NCBI RefSeq assembly: GCF_004116405.1
Contig: NZ_SDIC01000003.1
Span: forward strand, 62,001-126,000
From: Halegenticoccus tardaugens
GTDB lineage: Archaea; Halobacteriota; Halobacteria; Halobacteriales; Haloferacaceae
DNA length: 64,000 nucleotides
Direction: 5' to 3'
How positions within the stretch are numbered: position 1 is the first letter of the stretch; every line of letters begins with the position of its first letter. Shown piece by piece: positions 9,271 through 18,758 of the stretch. The notes under the pieces were generated by a model. It was not told the DNA's origin and ran no database searches. It saw nothing but the letters and a program-made list of their open reading frames with translations. The translations under genes were made by a program, and so were the position numbers.

Positions 9271-10326
9271 ATGGTTCGGAATCTCAAGCGACGTGACTTT
9301 ATCGCAGCGACTGGCGCGGCAGGCATCGTCGGTCTGGCCGGCTGTACCGGCGACGGCGGCGATGGGAACGGCGACGGTGGCGACGGCGGAGATGGTGGAA
9401 ACGGCGGCGGCGATAACCAGCTCACGTGGCACGCCGGCAGCCAGAGCGGGACGTACTACCCGCTCTCCACGCAGTTCAAGGGGATCGTCGAGGAGAACAC
9501 GGATTACAAGCTACAGGTGCAATCCACCGGCGCGAGCGTCGAGAACGCCGGCAGCCTCCAGAGCGGCGACGCGGACTTCGCGCTCCTGCAGAACGACGTC
9601 GCCTACTTCGCCGTCAACGGCGAGGGGATCGAGGAGTTCCAGGGGCAGGAACTCGACAAGATCCGCGGGGTCGCGACGCTGTACCCCGAGACGATCCACG
9701 TCATCACGCCGGCGGACTCGGACGTCGAGAGCGTCAGCGACCTGCAGGGGAGGACGATCAACACCGGCGACCTCGGCAGCGGGACGCAGGTCGACGCGCG
9801 ACAGATCCTTGAAGCGGTCGGCGTGAACGACTACGACGAGCAGAACTCGGACTTCTCGCAGGCCGCGGAGCAGATCCAGAACGGCGACGTCGACGCGGCG
9901 TTCGTCGTCGGCGGGTGGCCGGTCGGCGCGATCTCCGACCTGTCGAACTCCGCCGACATCCGGATCGTCGAGATCTCCGGCGACGCGCGCGAACAGGTCA
10001 AGCAGACGGGGTCGTACTTCTCGGACGACGAGATCCCCGCCGGCACGTACAACGGCGTCGACGAGGCGGTCCCGACGGTCGCGGTGCAGGCGATGATCGG
10101 GACGCACGCCGATCAGTCCGAGGAGGTCGTCCAGACGGTCACGGAGGCTATCTTCGAGAACACGGACCAGATCAACATCAAACAGGAGTTCATCACCAAG
10201 GAGTCCGCGCAGGACGGCATGTCGATCGAACTGCACCCCGGCGCGCAGGCGTACTTCGAGGGGAGCGGTTCCGGCGGCAACGAGAGCGACGGGAACGAAA
10301 GCGGCGGCAACGAGAGCGGCAACTGA
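9271..10326 (+). CDS. TAXI-family TRAP transporter substrate-binding lipoprotein
   Basis: Extracytoplasmic receptor of a TRAP importer. The N-terminus MVRNLKRRDFIAATGAAG followed by VGLAGC is a Tat signal (RRDF) with a lipobox, so the mature lipoprotein starts at the cysteine near residue 24. A Gly/Asp-rich linker (GDGGDGNGDGGDGG) tethers the binding domain. The body has TAXI hallmarks: QSGTYYPLSTQFKGIVEE, GDADFALLQNDVAYFAV and a DLQGRTINTGDLGSGTQVDA segment. The substrate is unknown; relatives bind dicarboxylates or glutamate-like acids. The C-terminus ends in a Ser/Gly/Asn/Glu repeat (NESDGNESGGNESGN), unusual for the family. First gene of a three-gene operon. Confidence 0.93.
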   Translation: MVRNLKRRDFIAATGAAGIVGLAGCTGDGGDGNGDGGDGGDGGNGGGDNQLTWHAGSQSGTYYPLSTQFKGIVEENTDYKLQVQSTGASVENAGSLQSGDADFALLQNDVAYFAVNGEGIEEFQGQELDKIRGVATLYPETIHVITPADSDVESVSDLQGRTINTGDLGSGTQVDARQILEAVGVNDYDEQNSDFSQAAEQIQNGDVDAAFVVGGWPVGAISDLSNSADIRIVEISGDAREQVKQTGSYFSDDEIPAGTYNGVDEAVPTVAVQAMIGTHADQSEEVVQTVTEAIFENTDQINIKQEFITKESAQDGMSIELHPGAQAYFEGSGSGGNESDGNESGGNESGN

Positions 10327-10397
10327 ACCACACCCGACCGCCACTCTCCGATTGAACCGATGACCACCCGAGCGCGCACGCGTCGTCAGGAACGGTC

Positions 10398-10889
10398 ATG
10401 AGCGGCCGCTTCGGGCGGATCGCGACCCTGATCGTCGTCGTCGCGTCGCTGGCGATCGCCGGCGTCGTCGTGGCGGCGGAGACGCCCGACCGCGCGCTCG
10501 TCGTCGAGGACGCGGAGAGCGGCGAGCGGCTGCTCGAAGCGCCGGTCGAAAACGGCGCGACGGTCGCGCTGACGTACACCCACAGCGTCGAGAAGACCCC
10601 GGTTCGGGACGTGTACGTCGTCCGCGGCGATCGGCTCGACCTGACCCGCGCGGAGTTTTCGTCCTACGGCTGGGGCTTCCCGGCCGACGCGAACGTGACG
10701 CGCGAGAACGGGACGTTCGTCTACGATCCCGACGTGGTCACGGAGGAGGTGTACGTCTCGCCGGGCGAGGTCGCGGAGCACCGACTCGAAGTCGACGGCC
10801 GGACGCACGATCTCGTCGAACTCTCGGACGGCGAGACGGTCCGCGTGCACATCGAACGACGAACCATATTCGAAAGGATCATGCCATGA
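10398..10889 (+). CDS. DUF1850 protein, TRAP operon companion
   Basis: A 163-residue protein with one N-terminal hydrophobic helix (RIATLIVVVASLAIAGVVVA) acting as signal or anchor and an exported beta-rich domain. The conserved DUF1850 motif is visible as LTYTHSVEKTPVRDVY around residues 55-70. DUF1850 genes commonly lie between the binding protein and the fused permease of TAXI-TRAP systems, as here. Its stop overlaps the permease start by four bases (ATGA), so translation is probably coupled. The molecular role is not established; an accessory at the outer face of the membrane is likely. Confidence 0.88.
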   Translation: MSGRFGRIATLIVVVASLAIAGVVVAAETPDRALVVEDAESGERLLEAPVENGATVALTYTHSVEKTPVRDVYVVRGDRLDLTRAEFSSYGWGFPADANVTRENGTFVYDPDVVTEEVYVSPGEVAEHRLEVDGRTHDLVELSDGETVRVHIERRTIFERIMP

Positions 10890-13585
10890 CAGTCGACGAC
10901 GCGAACCCGGACGAGGAACTCTCCGAGGAGGAGAAACAGGAACTGCTCGACGAACTGGAGCGCAAGCGGAGCCTCCGCGGGATTGCCGCGGTCGTCGTCT
11001 CGCTCGTCGGGATCCTCTTTTCGGCGTACCAGCTGTGGCTCGCCGCCGAGGGGTACACCTTCGACGTGGTGCTGCCGGCGGTCGGCGAGGTCGGCTTCGG
11101 GTCGCTCCAGCCGCTGCAGGTCCGATCCGTCCACGTCGCCTTCGCGCTCGTCCTCGCGTTCTTGCTCTTCCCGGCGACGAGCGACGACGGCTTCTTCACG
11201 CGCCGGTTCGCGCGAGTCGTCCCCGGACTCGAACGCCGGTTCGGACCCGATCACCCGGCGACGAGGGCGGGCCGCGGCGTCCGCTCCGCCGTCCGCTGGG
11301 CGATCGTCGATCCCGATCGGAACCGCGTCACGCCGGTCGACGTCGTCCTCGCCGTGCTGGCGCTGGCGACGGCGGAGTACATGCTCACCAGCTTCGACGA
11401 GGTCCGGAGCATGCGCGCGCTCGGATTGGACTACGGGGAGCCGACGCAGGAGGCGATTCCCGTCCTCGCCCCCGTCGTCGACGTCGTCTCGGCGCTCGGG
11501 TTCCCGCTGGACGAGCTGTCCTACGCGTTCGTCCTCGGGGCGATCGGCGTGCTCCTGGTGCTGGAAGCGACGCGGCGGGCGCTCAGCACCCTGCTGATGC
11601 TGCTCGTCGCCGCCTTCCTCGTGTACGCCCGGTACGCATCGCAGATCCCGCAGGACCTCCCCTACCTCGGGATCCTCTCGACGAGTTCGGCCGAGTGGGA
11701 CTCGGTCGTCCAGAACATGTGGTACAACACATCGAACGGCGTGTTCGGCATCCCGGTCGAGGTGAGCGTCGACCTGATCTACATCTTCATCCTCTTCGGG
11801 GCGTTCCTGGAGATGAGCGGCGCGGGTCAGTGGTTCATCGACCTCGCGTACGGCCTGACCGGCACCCGCAAGGGCGGCCCGGCGAAGGCGAGCATCCTCT
11901 CCAGCGGCTTCATGGGGACGATAAGCGGCTCGTCGATCGCGAACACCGTCACGACCGGAGCCTTCACCATCCCGCTCATGAAGCGCTCCGGCTACCGGCC
12001 GGAGTTCGCCGGCGGGGTCGAAGCCTCCGCCTCCTCCGGCGGACAGATCCTCCCGCCGGTGATGGGCGCGGCGGCGTTCCTCATCGTCGAGTTCATCGGC
12101 GTTCCCTATCCCGACGTGATCGTCGCCGCGACCGTCCCGGCGATCGTCTTCTTCTTCGGCGTCTGGGTGATGGTCCACCTCGAAGCGTCCAAGGAGAGCA
12201 TCGGCGGCGTGGATCCGTCGGAGCTCGTCTCCGTCCGGCCGCACCTGAAGCGGGGGTGGTTCTACCTCGTCCCGCTCGCGCTGCTCCTGTACTACCTCCT
12301 CGTCGAGCGCCTCTCCGTCGCACGGTCGGCGTGGTACACCATCGTCGCCGTCGTGGCGCTCATCGCCCTCGTCGCCGCGTACAACGAGCGAACGCGCGGT
12401 ACGCTGTTCGCGGGGATCGCCGGCCTGTTCGCGCTCGAAGTGGGGGCGTACGCCGCGACCGGGGCGGGCCTCGTCGGCGCGCTGACGGGTGCGGGCGGCG
12501 CGGGTCTCCCCGTCGGAGCCGCGCTCGGCGCGGCGGCCGGAAAGCTCGGCACGATCGTCGTCCTCGTGAGCGGCGCGACGCTCCTGCTCCGGCCACGCGG
12601 CCGGACGCCGCTTCTCGACTACGACGACGCCGTGGACGGAGCGGCGGAGCGAACCGCGTCCGCCGTCGGCCGGCCGGAGATGGCGGAGAACGGCGCGTAC
12701 CGGTTCGGGACGTTCGTGCTGAAGTCGATGGACGCCGGCGCGCGGACGGCGACGATGGTCGTCGTGGCGGTCGCCGCCGCCGGGATCATCCCGGGCGTGA
12801 TCAGCGTCACCGGCCTCGGGCCGAACCTCCTCAGCTTCATCGAGGCGGTCGCCGGCAACTCCCTCATCGCCCTGCTCGTCATCACCGCCGTCGCCTCCAT
12901 CATCCTCGGGATGGGCATGCCGACGACCGTGACGTACATCATCCTCATCGCGCTCCTCGGCGAGCCGATCGCGACGCTGTCGAACGCGCCGGAGCTCGCG
13001 GCGCACCTTTTCATCCTCTACTTCGGCGTCATCGCGGACATCACGCCGCCGGTGGCGGTCGCGGCGTACGCCGCCTCCGGGGTGGCGAAGTCCGAGCCGT
13101 TCCAGACGGGCATCGAGGCGTTCTCGTTGTCGCTCAACAAGGCGATCGTGCCGTTCGCGTTCGTCCTCTCGCCCGGCATCCTGCTGATCCGCGGGGAGAG
13201 CACCGAGAACTACCACATCGTCAACGCGGCCGACGTCGCCGATCTCGGCTACTTCGTCCCGGAGGTCGTGATCCCCATCGTCGGTGTGTTCGTCGGCGTC
13301 GTCGCGCTCGGGCCGACGATCATCGGCTACCTCTACACGACGGTGAGTCGGACCGACCGGGCGCTGTTCGCCGTCTCCTCGATCCTCCTCATGGCCCCCC
13401 GGATGCTGATCGATCCGACGCTGGCGCTGCTGTCGCTCGGCGGCGTGAACGTCGGGGTCGAGACGCTGGTCCTCGACCTCGCGCTCCGGTTCGTCGGCGG
13501 CGTCGTCTTCGTGACGCTCGCCGCGAAGAACCGGCGGGCCGCGGAGACGGAGCCGGGGACGGACGTGACGCCTGACGTCGCCTGA
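10886..13585 (+). CDS. TRAP transporter fused 4TM/12TM permease
   Basis: An 899-residue integral membrane protein that fuses the small DctQ-like and large DctM-like permease parts, as is normal for TAXI-TRAP systems. An acidic cytoplasmic start (DDANPDEELSEEEKQELLDE) precedes the first four spans. The large subunit follows, with its conserved GTISGSSIANTVTTGAFTIP and SGGQILPPVMGAAAFLI segments and, later, ILGMGMPTTVTYIILIALL and FGVIADITPPVAVAAYAA. These are the paired scoop and helical-hairpin motifs of the transport domain. It would use a sodium or proton gradient to import the ligand delivered by the upstream lipoprotein. Substrate unknown. Confidence 0.94.
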   Translation: MTVDDANPDEELSEEEKQELLDELERKRSLRGIAAVVVSLVGILFSAYQLWLAAEGYTFDVVLPAVGEVGFGSLQPLQVRSVHVAFALVLAFLLFPATSDDGFFTRRFARVVPGLERRFGPDHPATRAGRGVRSAVRWAIVDPDRNRVTPVDVVLAVLALATAEYMLTSFDEVRSMRALGLDYGEPTQEAIPVLAPVVDVVSALGFPLDELSYAFVLGAIGVLLVLEATRRALSTLLMLLVAAFLVYARYASQIPQDLPYLGILSTSSAEWDSVVQNMWYNTSNGVFGIPVEVSVDLIYIFILFGAFLEMSGAGQWFIDLAYGLTGTRKGGPAKASILSSGFMGTISGSSIANTVTTGAFTIPLMKRSGYRPEFAGGVEASASSGGQILPPVMGAAAFLIVEFIGVPYPDVIVAATVPAIVFFFGVWVMVHLEASKESIGGVDPSELVSVRPHLKRGWFYLVPLALLLYYLLVERLSVARSAWYTIVAVVALIALVAAYNERTRGTLFAGIAGLFALEVGAYAATGAGLVGALTGAGGAGLPVGAALGAAAGKLGTIVVLVSGATLLLRPRGRTPLLDYDDAVDGAAERTASAVGRPEMAENGAYRFGTFVLKSMDAGARTATMVVVAVAAAGIIPGVISVTGLGPNLLSFIEAVAGNSLIALLVITAVASIILGMGMPTTVTYIILIALLGEPIATLSNAPELAAHLFILYFGVIADITPPVAVAAYAASGVAKSEPFQTGIEAFSLSLNKAIVPFAFVLSPGILLIRGESTENYHIVNAADVADLGYFVPEVVIPIVGVFVGVVALGPTIIGYLYTTVSRTDRALFAVSSILLMAPRMLIDPTLALLSLGGVNVGVETLVLDLALRFVGGVVFVTLAAKNRRAAETEPGTDVTPDVA

Positions 13586-13610
13586 CCCCACTCTTCCCCG
13601 TCGTTCCGCC

Positions 13611-15563
13611 CTACAACCCTTCGACCGCGCTATCCCGCCGGTAGTCGCCGACGCCAAAGTAGCCGTCGTCGGTGACTTCGAGCGCCTGCACGCTGCCGAT
13701 CGACGACTCCTCGCTCAGGCCGTGCCCCCGTTCTTCGAGCGCCCGCCGGATCCCCTCTGGAAGCGTCTCCTCGTAGAGCACGTCCGACTCGGCGTCGGCG
13801 TAGAGCCGCGGCTCCGCGACGGCGGCGTCGAGCGACATCCCGAACTCGGCGACGCCGAGGAGCACCTGCGAGACGGTCGTGATGATCGTCGGCCCGCCGG
13901 GCGATCCGACGGTCAGGTACGGCTCGCCGTCGCGGAAGACGACGGTCGGGCTCGTGCTGCTGAGCGGCCGCTTGCCGGGCTGGACCTCGTTCGGTCCGCC
14001 GGGTTCGGCGTCGAAGTCCGTCAGCTCGTTGTTGAGCATGAAGCCCCGGCCGGGCACCATGATGCCCGAGCCGAACAGCTGCTCGATGGTGGTCGTCCAC
14101 GAGACGAGGTTCCCCTCGCCGTCGGCGACGGTGAAGTGCGTCGTCTGTCCGCGGTTGTGGACGTTGCGGCCGTCGTCGCCCGGCGAGCCGGCGGCACCGA
14201 CCCGGTACGGCTCGCCCGGCTGGTAGGCCCACGGATCGCCCGCCTCGACCGGCGTCTCGGCGGTCTCGTCGGGATCGACGAGCGACCGCCGCTCGTCGAG
14301 GTACTCGCCGTCGAGGTAACCCTGCCACGGCACGTCGACGAACGCGTCGTCGCCGAGGTACTCGCCGCGGTCCGCGAAGGCGAGCCGGAACGCCTCGATC
14401 ATCGCGTGGTACGTCTCGACCGACCGTCGGCCCTCGTCCGCGAGGTCGAACGGTTCGAGGAGGCCGAGAATCTGGCCAATGGTGAGCCCGCCGGAACTCG
14501 GCAGGGACATCGTCCGGACCGTAAGCTCCCCGGCCGCGCCGTCGTAGGTGGCGCGCTCGGGGATCGTGACCTCGACGTTGTAGCGCGCGAGGTCGTCGAC
14601 GGTCATGCTGCCTCCCTCGTCGCGGTACCCCTCGGCGTTCTGGACGGTTTCGGCGATGTCCGCCGCGATCTCGCCCCGGTAGAACGGCTCGATCCCCTCC
14701 GACCGGATGAGTCGGAAGGTGTCCGCGAGATCCGGCTGAACGAGGGGGTCGCCCGCTTCGAGCGGGTCGCCGCCCGGCGCGAACACCTCCCGCGCCGTCT
14801 CGCCGAGTTCGCCCGCCTCGACGTTGTCCGCGATGGCCTCCGCGAGCGGTTCGTCGACCGCGACCCGACGGCAGCCGTCCGCGAGGTCGATCGACGGGTC
14901 GATCAGCTCGCCGAGTTCCATCGTCCCGAACCGCTTGAGCGCGACGTCGCAACAGCGGAGCGTGCCGGGGACGCCGACGGCCTTTCCGTTGGTGTGCCGC
15001 CCGCGGAACGGCACCGGTTCCCCGTCGTCGCCGAGGAACATCTCCGGGTCGGCCCCGAGCGGGGCCTCCTCGCGGTTGTCGATCGCGTACAGCTCGTCCT
15101 CCTCGGCGGCGTAGACGAGCATGAACCCGCCGCCGCCGATACCGGAGCTGTGCGGCTGGACGACGTTCAGCGCGAACTGGACGGCGACGGCCGCGTCGAC
15201 CGCGTTGCCGCCCGCCTCCAACACGTCCGCGCCGATCTCGGTCGAAAGCGGGTGGACGGTCGACACCATCCCGTTTCGGCCCCGGGCGGTCGACGTCCCC
15301 CCGACGCCGGTTCCGTCCGCGCCCCCGGCGTCGAACGACGCGCCCCCCGGTGCGCCCCGCGCCCGACCCCCGATCAACGCGCCGCCGCCCAGCGCGGCGG
15401 CCGATCCCTTGAGAAAGCCCCGACGCTTCGTCCGGGGTGCACCCCCGGCCGCGCGTTCGTCCGTCGATTCGTCCGATCGGCCACCGTATCGCGATTCGCC
15501 CGATCGGTCGCCGCGTCGCGATTCGTCCGTCCGATCGCCGCGTCGTTCGCTGTCACCCGACAT
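13611..15563 (-). CDS. ggt: gamma-glutamyltransferase (Ntn hydrolase), Tat-exported
   Basis: Cleaves or transfers gamma-glutamyl groups. A long arginine-, serine- and glutamate-rich N-terminal tail precedes a Tat-type signal RRGFLKGSAAALGGGALIGG, so the enzyme is probably exported folded. The large subunit begins with GMVSTVHPLSTEIGADVLEAG. The autocatalytic threonine lies in GQTTHFTVADGEGNLVSWT near residues 470-475, and the small-subunit motifs are QLFGSGIMVPGRGFMLNN and RPLSSTSPTVVF. I take the ATG at 15563 because a TATA box lies about 26 bases upstream; an ATG three codons earlier is also possible. Haloarchaea contain gamma-glutamylcysteine, a plausible substrate class (inference). Confidence 0.92.
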   Translation of the reverse strand: MSGDSERRGDRTDESRRGDRSGESRYGGRSDESTDERAAGGAPRTKRRGFLKGSAAALGGGALIGGRARGAPGGASFDAGGADGTGVGGTSTARGRNGMVSTVHPLSTEIGADVLEAGGNAVDAAVAVQFALNVVQPHSSGIGGGGFMLVYAAEEDELYAIDNREEAPLGADPEMFLGDDGEPVPFRGRHTNGKAVGVPGTLRCCDVALKRFGTMELGELIDPSIDLADGCRRVAVDEPLAEAIADNVEAGELGETAREVFAPGGDPLEAGDPLVQPDLADTFRLIRSEGIEPFYRGEIAADIAETVQNAEGYRDEGGSMTVDDLARYNVEVTIPERATYDGAAGELTVRTMSLPSSGGLTIGQILGLLEPFDLADEGRRSVETYHAMIEAFRLAFADRGEYLGDDAFVDVPWQGYLDGEYLDERRSLVDPDETAETPVEAGDPWAYQPGEPYRVGAAGSPGDDGRNVHNRGQTTHFTVADGEGNLVSWTTTIEQLFGSGIMVPGRGFMLNNELTDFDAEPGGPNEVQPGKRPLSSTSPTVVFRDGEPYLTVGSPGGPTIITTVSQVLLGVAEFGMSLDAAVAEPRLYADAESDVLYEETLPEGIRRALEERGHGLSEESSIGSVQALEVTDDGYFGVGDYRRDSAVEGL

Positions 15564-15588
15564 TACGAACATCCGTACAGTAACCGAA

Positions 15589-15596
15589 TTATTAAA
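15589..15596 (-). promoter_or_regulatory. TATA box for gamma-glutamyltransferase
   Basis: Read on the minus strand, TTTAATAA lies about 26-33 bases before the chosen ATG within a conspicuously AT-rich 70-base stretch. The spacing suggests a leaderless transcript. Confidence 0.55.
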
Positions 15597-15695
15597 TCTG
15601 ATTCGACTAGATTATTTTATGTAAACTTCGTATTTTTGGTAGTTTTCGATCGACCCGCGGCCGGTCGACGCTTCGCCGTCTCCCTCCCGCGACGA

Positions 15696-16850
15696 TCAAT
15701 CGAACCGATCGACGGCGAACGCGGCGAGCCCGTCGACCGGGTTCCCGCCGGCGATCAGGTCCGCGACGGCCTTCCCGCTGTAGGGGCCGAGCTGGAGGCC
15801 GGTCGCCCCGTGGCCGGTCGCGACGTACGCGCCGGGGACGCCGGGGACGGGGCCCACGATCGGCAGGTCGTCCGGCGTGGCGGGGCGGAGGCCGACCCGG
15901 GTTTCGAGGTACGTCGCGTCGGCGAGCCCCGGCGCGAGCCGCAGCGCCTCCGCCGTCACCTCGTCGAGGCCGCCGAGCGTCGGGGTCGCCGAGAACCCGA
16001 CGCCGCGCTCGCGGGTCGCGCCGACGGCGACTCGGCCCTCCGCCCACGGGGCGACGTAGTGGTGTCGGAAGCCGCCGACGATCGGCCACGCGTCCGGGTC
16101 GGCGTCGAAGTCGGCGCAGTCGAGGTGGACGATCTGCCCGCGCAGGGGCTCGACGGGGAGGTCGACGCCGAGATCCGCGGCGAAGGCGGGCGACCACGCG
16201 CCGCCGGCGATCACGACCGACGGGGCGTCGTGGCCGCCGCGCTCCGTCTCGACGCCGACGACCGCCCCGTCGTCCGCGAGTCGGACGCCGGTCGCCGCCT
16301 CGTTTCGAACGTCGAGGCCGCGTCGCTCGCCGGCCGTCCGGAGCGCGCGCTCGAACCGCCGGCCGTCGACCTGCGCGGCGTCGCGGTAGTGGAGCGCCGC
16401 CTCGACGTCGGAGAGCGGCGGAAACAGTTCCGTCGCCTCGTCCGGGTCGAGCCGGTCGACGCTCCCGTCGGGCGGGTGGCCGAAGCGATCGGTCCGGCGC
16501 TCGGCCCGCTCCCTCGCCGCCGCGAGCGCGTCCCGCTCGTCTGGCGTCACGGCGACCTGCAACATCCCGCGCCGTCGGTAGCTGTGATCCGCGCAGCCGT
16601 CCGCCTCCAGCCGGTCCGCGAGCGCCGGGTAGTACGCCATCGCGTCGGCGGCGAAGCGGTACCAGTCGTCGGGACCGTCCCGCTGCTCCGTGCCGGTCGT
16701 GACGATCCCCGCGCCGGCGTCGGTCGCGCGGCCGGCGTCCTCGCGGTCGAGAAGCAGCGTCTCCGTCCCGCCGCGGGCGAGGTGGTAGGCGGCCGCGCTG
16801 CCGACGATGCCACCGCCGACGACGACGGCGTCGTACTCGCGTTGGGTCAT
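15696..16850 (-). CDS. FAD-dependent amine/amino-acid oxidoreductase (DadA/glycine oxidase type)
   Basis: A 384-residue flavoprotein of the DAO superfamily. The Rossmann motif VVVGGGIVGSAAAYHLARGG is at residues 9-28, followed by LLLDRED for ribose binding. A later VVIAGGAWSPAFAADLG and the C-terminal GATGLQLGPYSGKAVADLI complete the FAD site. Members oxidise glycine, sarcosine or D-amino acids; the substrate cannot be told. It is a single gene; the region between it and ggt is AT-rich and holds the ggt promoter. Confidence 0.88.
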   Translation of the reverse strand: MTQREYDAVVVGGGIVGSAAAYHLARGGTETLLLDREDAGRATDAGAGIVTTGTEQRDGPDDWYRFAADAMAYYPALADRLEADGCADHSYRRRGMLQVAVTPDERDALAAARERAERRTDRFGHPPDGSVDRLDPDEATELFPPLSDVEAALHYRDAAQVDGRRFERALRTAGERRGLDVRNEAATGVRLADDGAVVGVETERGGHDAPSVVIAGGAWSPAFAADLGVDLPVEPLRGQIVHLDCADFDADPDAWPIVGGFRHHYVAPWAEGRVAVGATRERGVGFSATPTLGGLDEVTAEALRLAPGLADATYLETRVGLRPATPDDLPIVGPVPGVPGAYVATGHGATGLQLGPYSGKAVADLIAGGNPVDGLAAFAVDRFD

Positions 16851-16907
16851 GGCTCGCGTGGGGCGGCCGGGGTATTCAATCCGACGGGGCCGGCGGGACG
16901 ACGGGGA

Positions 16908-17537
16908 TCACTCGATCCCGACCCGGCCGCTCGTCGCGCTCCGCAGTCGATCGCGGAGCGCCTCGGCCTCGTCGACGGGGACCCGGAGGGAAAAGCGCGC
17001 GTCCGCGCCGTAGTCGGCCTCGAACTCGACGCCGGCGCTCTCGATGATCCCCCGAACCGTGCCGGAGTCGTCGTACTCGGCGACGACCGACAGGCGCTCG
17101 TGGGGGACCTCCCTCGCGACGCCCGCGGCGTCGACCGCCTCCTTCACCCCCCGCGAGTACGCCCGGGCCAGCCCGCCGACGCCGAGGTTCGTCCCGCCGT
17201 AGTAGCGCGTGACCACCGCGGCGACGTTCCGGAGATCGCGCTGGACGAGCACGTTCAGGGCGGGTTTCCCCGACGAGCCGGACGGTTCGCCGTCGTCGCT
17301 CGACCACTCGCGGAGCATCGCGCTCCCGCCCGGCCGCGAACTCGACGCCTCGCCGGCCGGGACGCGGTAGGCCGGGACGTTGTGCGTCGCGTCCGGGTGT
17401 CGCGCTTCGATCTCCTCGGCGAACGCCTCCGCCCCCTCGACGGTGTCGGCGGGGGCGACGTGGCCGATGAACTCGGAGCCCCGGACCTCGAAGCGCGCCT
17501 CCCCGCGGCCGGCGACGGTCCGGTAGGGATCGGTCAT
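16908..17537 (-). CDS. YigZ/IMPACT (UPF0029) family protein
   Basis: A 209-residue protein with the conserved UPF0029 core: RGSEFIGHVAPADTVEGAEAF at the start, HPDATHNVPAYRV, DDGEPSGSSGKPALNVL and RYYGGTNLGVGGLARAYSRG. A C-terminal alpha/beta domain (RLSVVAEYDDSGTVRGIIES) is typical of YigZ. The family is linked to translation control in eukaryotes (IMPACT) but the archaeal role is unproven. Its start lies about 100 bases from the next gene on the same strand. Confidence 0.92.
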   Translation of the reverse strand: MTDPYRTVAGRGEARFEVRGSEFIGHVAPADTVEGAEAFAEEIEARHPDATHNVPAYRVPAGEASSSRPGGSAMLREWSSDDGEPSGSSGKPALNVLVQRDLRNVAAVVTRYYGGTNLGVGGLARAYSRGVKEAVDAAGVAREVPHERLSVVAEYDDSGTVRGIIESAGVEFEADYGADARFSLRVPVDEAEALRDRLRSATSGRVGIE

Positions 17538-17634
17538 GTCGGGCGGTACGGCCGACGAGGCGTAAGTCCTGTCGTTCGTCTCGCCCCGCGCGGCCGTCGT
17601 TCGCCGGTTTCACCGCGGCCGTCCCTCTTTCTTC

Positions 17635-18114
17635 TCACTCCGCGGTCGTCCCTCGTTCCTCCCGATCCGCGGTCGACTCCGACGTGTCGCCGACCAGCAG
17701 GCCGAGGAACGCGGCGGCCCCGACGAGCTCTGCGACCTTCGAGATGAACTCCACGGGATCGTTCAGAAGGTGTTGCGCGAGAACCGCGACCGGCGACGCG
17801 TTCGTGTGACCGCCCGGGACGAACCCGCCGTGATCGCCGAGGTGCCACCAGACGTACCCGGCCAGGTATCCGAGCAGGATACCCGCCCCGAGGGCGTACA
17901 GCGCGTCGCTCCCTTTTCCGAGGTACAGCGCCGCGAGAATGCCGAGGAGGAGCAGCGCGGACGGGACGAACAGGTAGGGGCGAGGGTCGACGAACGAGCC
18001 CCGCGGGAGGTACACGAGGAGGTTCGGCAGCCCCTCCCAGAGGTGGATGAGCGCGGCGACCAGCGCGCCCTGTACGGCGAAGAACGTCAGCGCGCCTTCG
18101 GTGGTGTCGTCCAT
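17635..18114 (-). CDS. multi-span membrane protein, unknown function
   Basis: A 159-residue integral membrane protein with about four hydrophobic spans (FFAVQGALVAALIHL, FVPSALLLLGILAALYL, YALGAGILLGYLAGYVWW and VAELVGAAAFLGLLV). A loop rich in Gly/His (HLGDHGGFVPGGHTN) lies between spans 3 and 4, and the tail is hydrophilic. It resembles haloarchaeal hypothetical membrane proteins; I cannot assign a function. Same strand as the YigZ gene. Confidence 0.75.
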   Translation of the reverse strand: MDDTTEGALTFFAVQGALVAALIHLWEGLPNLLVYLPRGSFVDPRPYLFVPSALLLLGILAALYLGKGSDALYALGAGILLGYLAGYVWWHLGDHGGFVPGGHTNASPVAVLAQHLLNDPVEFISKVAELVGAAAFLGLLVGDTSESTADREERGTTAE

Positions 18115-18199
18115 GGCGGCGACTCGGACGCGAGGTCAAAAGAGCGTGTCCATTCGGGCGCGAGAGCGGGCTAGTACGCGCTTCGAAAGCCGAATCGGG

Positions 18200-18700
18200 T
18201 CAGAACTCGACCTTGCGGACGAACTGGAGGTTTCGGATTTCGACGAGCAGGTCGCCGGGGAGGGGGTCGTCGGTGATGACGTACAGCTTCGGTTCGTCCG
18301 TGAACTCGGGGTCTTCGCTAATCGTCTGGCGGATGCTGATGTCGGCGTCGGCGATGAGCGAGGTGATCGTGGCGACGATGCCGGGTTCGTCCGCGTCCTC
18401 GACCTCGACCGTCAGCACGGCGAGGTCGAGGACGGGCGCGAGGTCCATCAGGCTCGGGATGGCCGAGATGTTCTGGAAGATGCGCCGCAGTTCGGGGTCC
18501 GCGAGGATGGCGTCGGTCGTCGAGTCGACGACGCGGCGGTCGACGCCGATCTCGCGGGCGATCCCCGTGTTCGGGATCTCGATCCCCCCGGAGACGACCC
18601 GGCCCTCGTCGTTGACGGAGAAGCCGCGTTCGAGCAGGAGGCGGATGACCGCCTGCTGGCTCGGGCTCCCCTCGAACTTCCCCATGATCTCGTCGAACAT
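18200..18700 (-). CDS. ACT-domain amino-acid-binding regulator
   Basis: A 166-residue soluble protein. The N-terminal about 80 residues have a winged-helix look (SPSQQAVIRLLLERGFSV, IPNTGIAREIGVDRRVVDST). The C-terminal half is an ACT domain: LAVLTVEVEDADEPGIVATI, TSLIADADISIRQTISED, ending in a FVRKVEF strand. Such proteins are described as regulators of amino-acid metabolism that sense an amino acid through the ACT fold. It lies just after hisB on the same strand with a gap of about 60 bases, but its ligand is not shown. Confidence 0.87.
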   Translation of the reverse strand: MFDEIMGKFEGSPSQQAVIRLLLERGFSVNDEGRVVSGGIEIPNTGIAREIGVDRRVVDSTTDAILADPELRRIFQNISAIPSLMDLAPVLDLAVLTVEVEDADEPGIVATITSLIADADISIRQTISEDPEFTDEPKLYVITDDPLPGDLLVEIRNLQFVRKVEF

Positions 18701-18758
18701 TCCTTACCGTGAATTGACGCGGTTCGAATATAATCGTGCGGATCGGCTGGGGCGGGGA

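Noticed and set aside
10721-13657. A 978-codon minus-strand open frame over the TRAP permease
   Set aside because: Mirror of the permease; full of Arg, Asp and His with no domain.
13722-17747. A 1341-codon plus-strand open frame
   Set aside because: Lies antisense to ggt, the DadA-like oxidase and YigZ, which are clear families; composition is that of a shadow frame.
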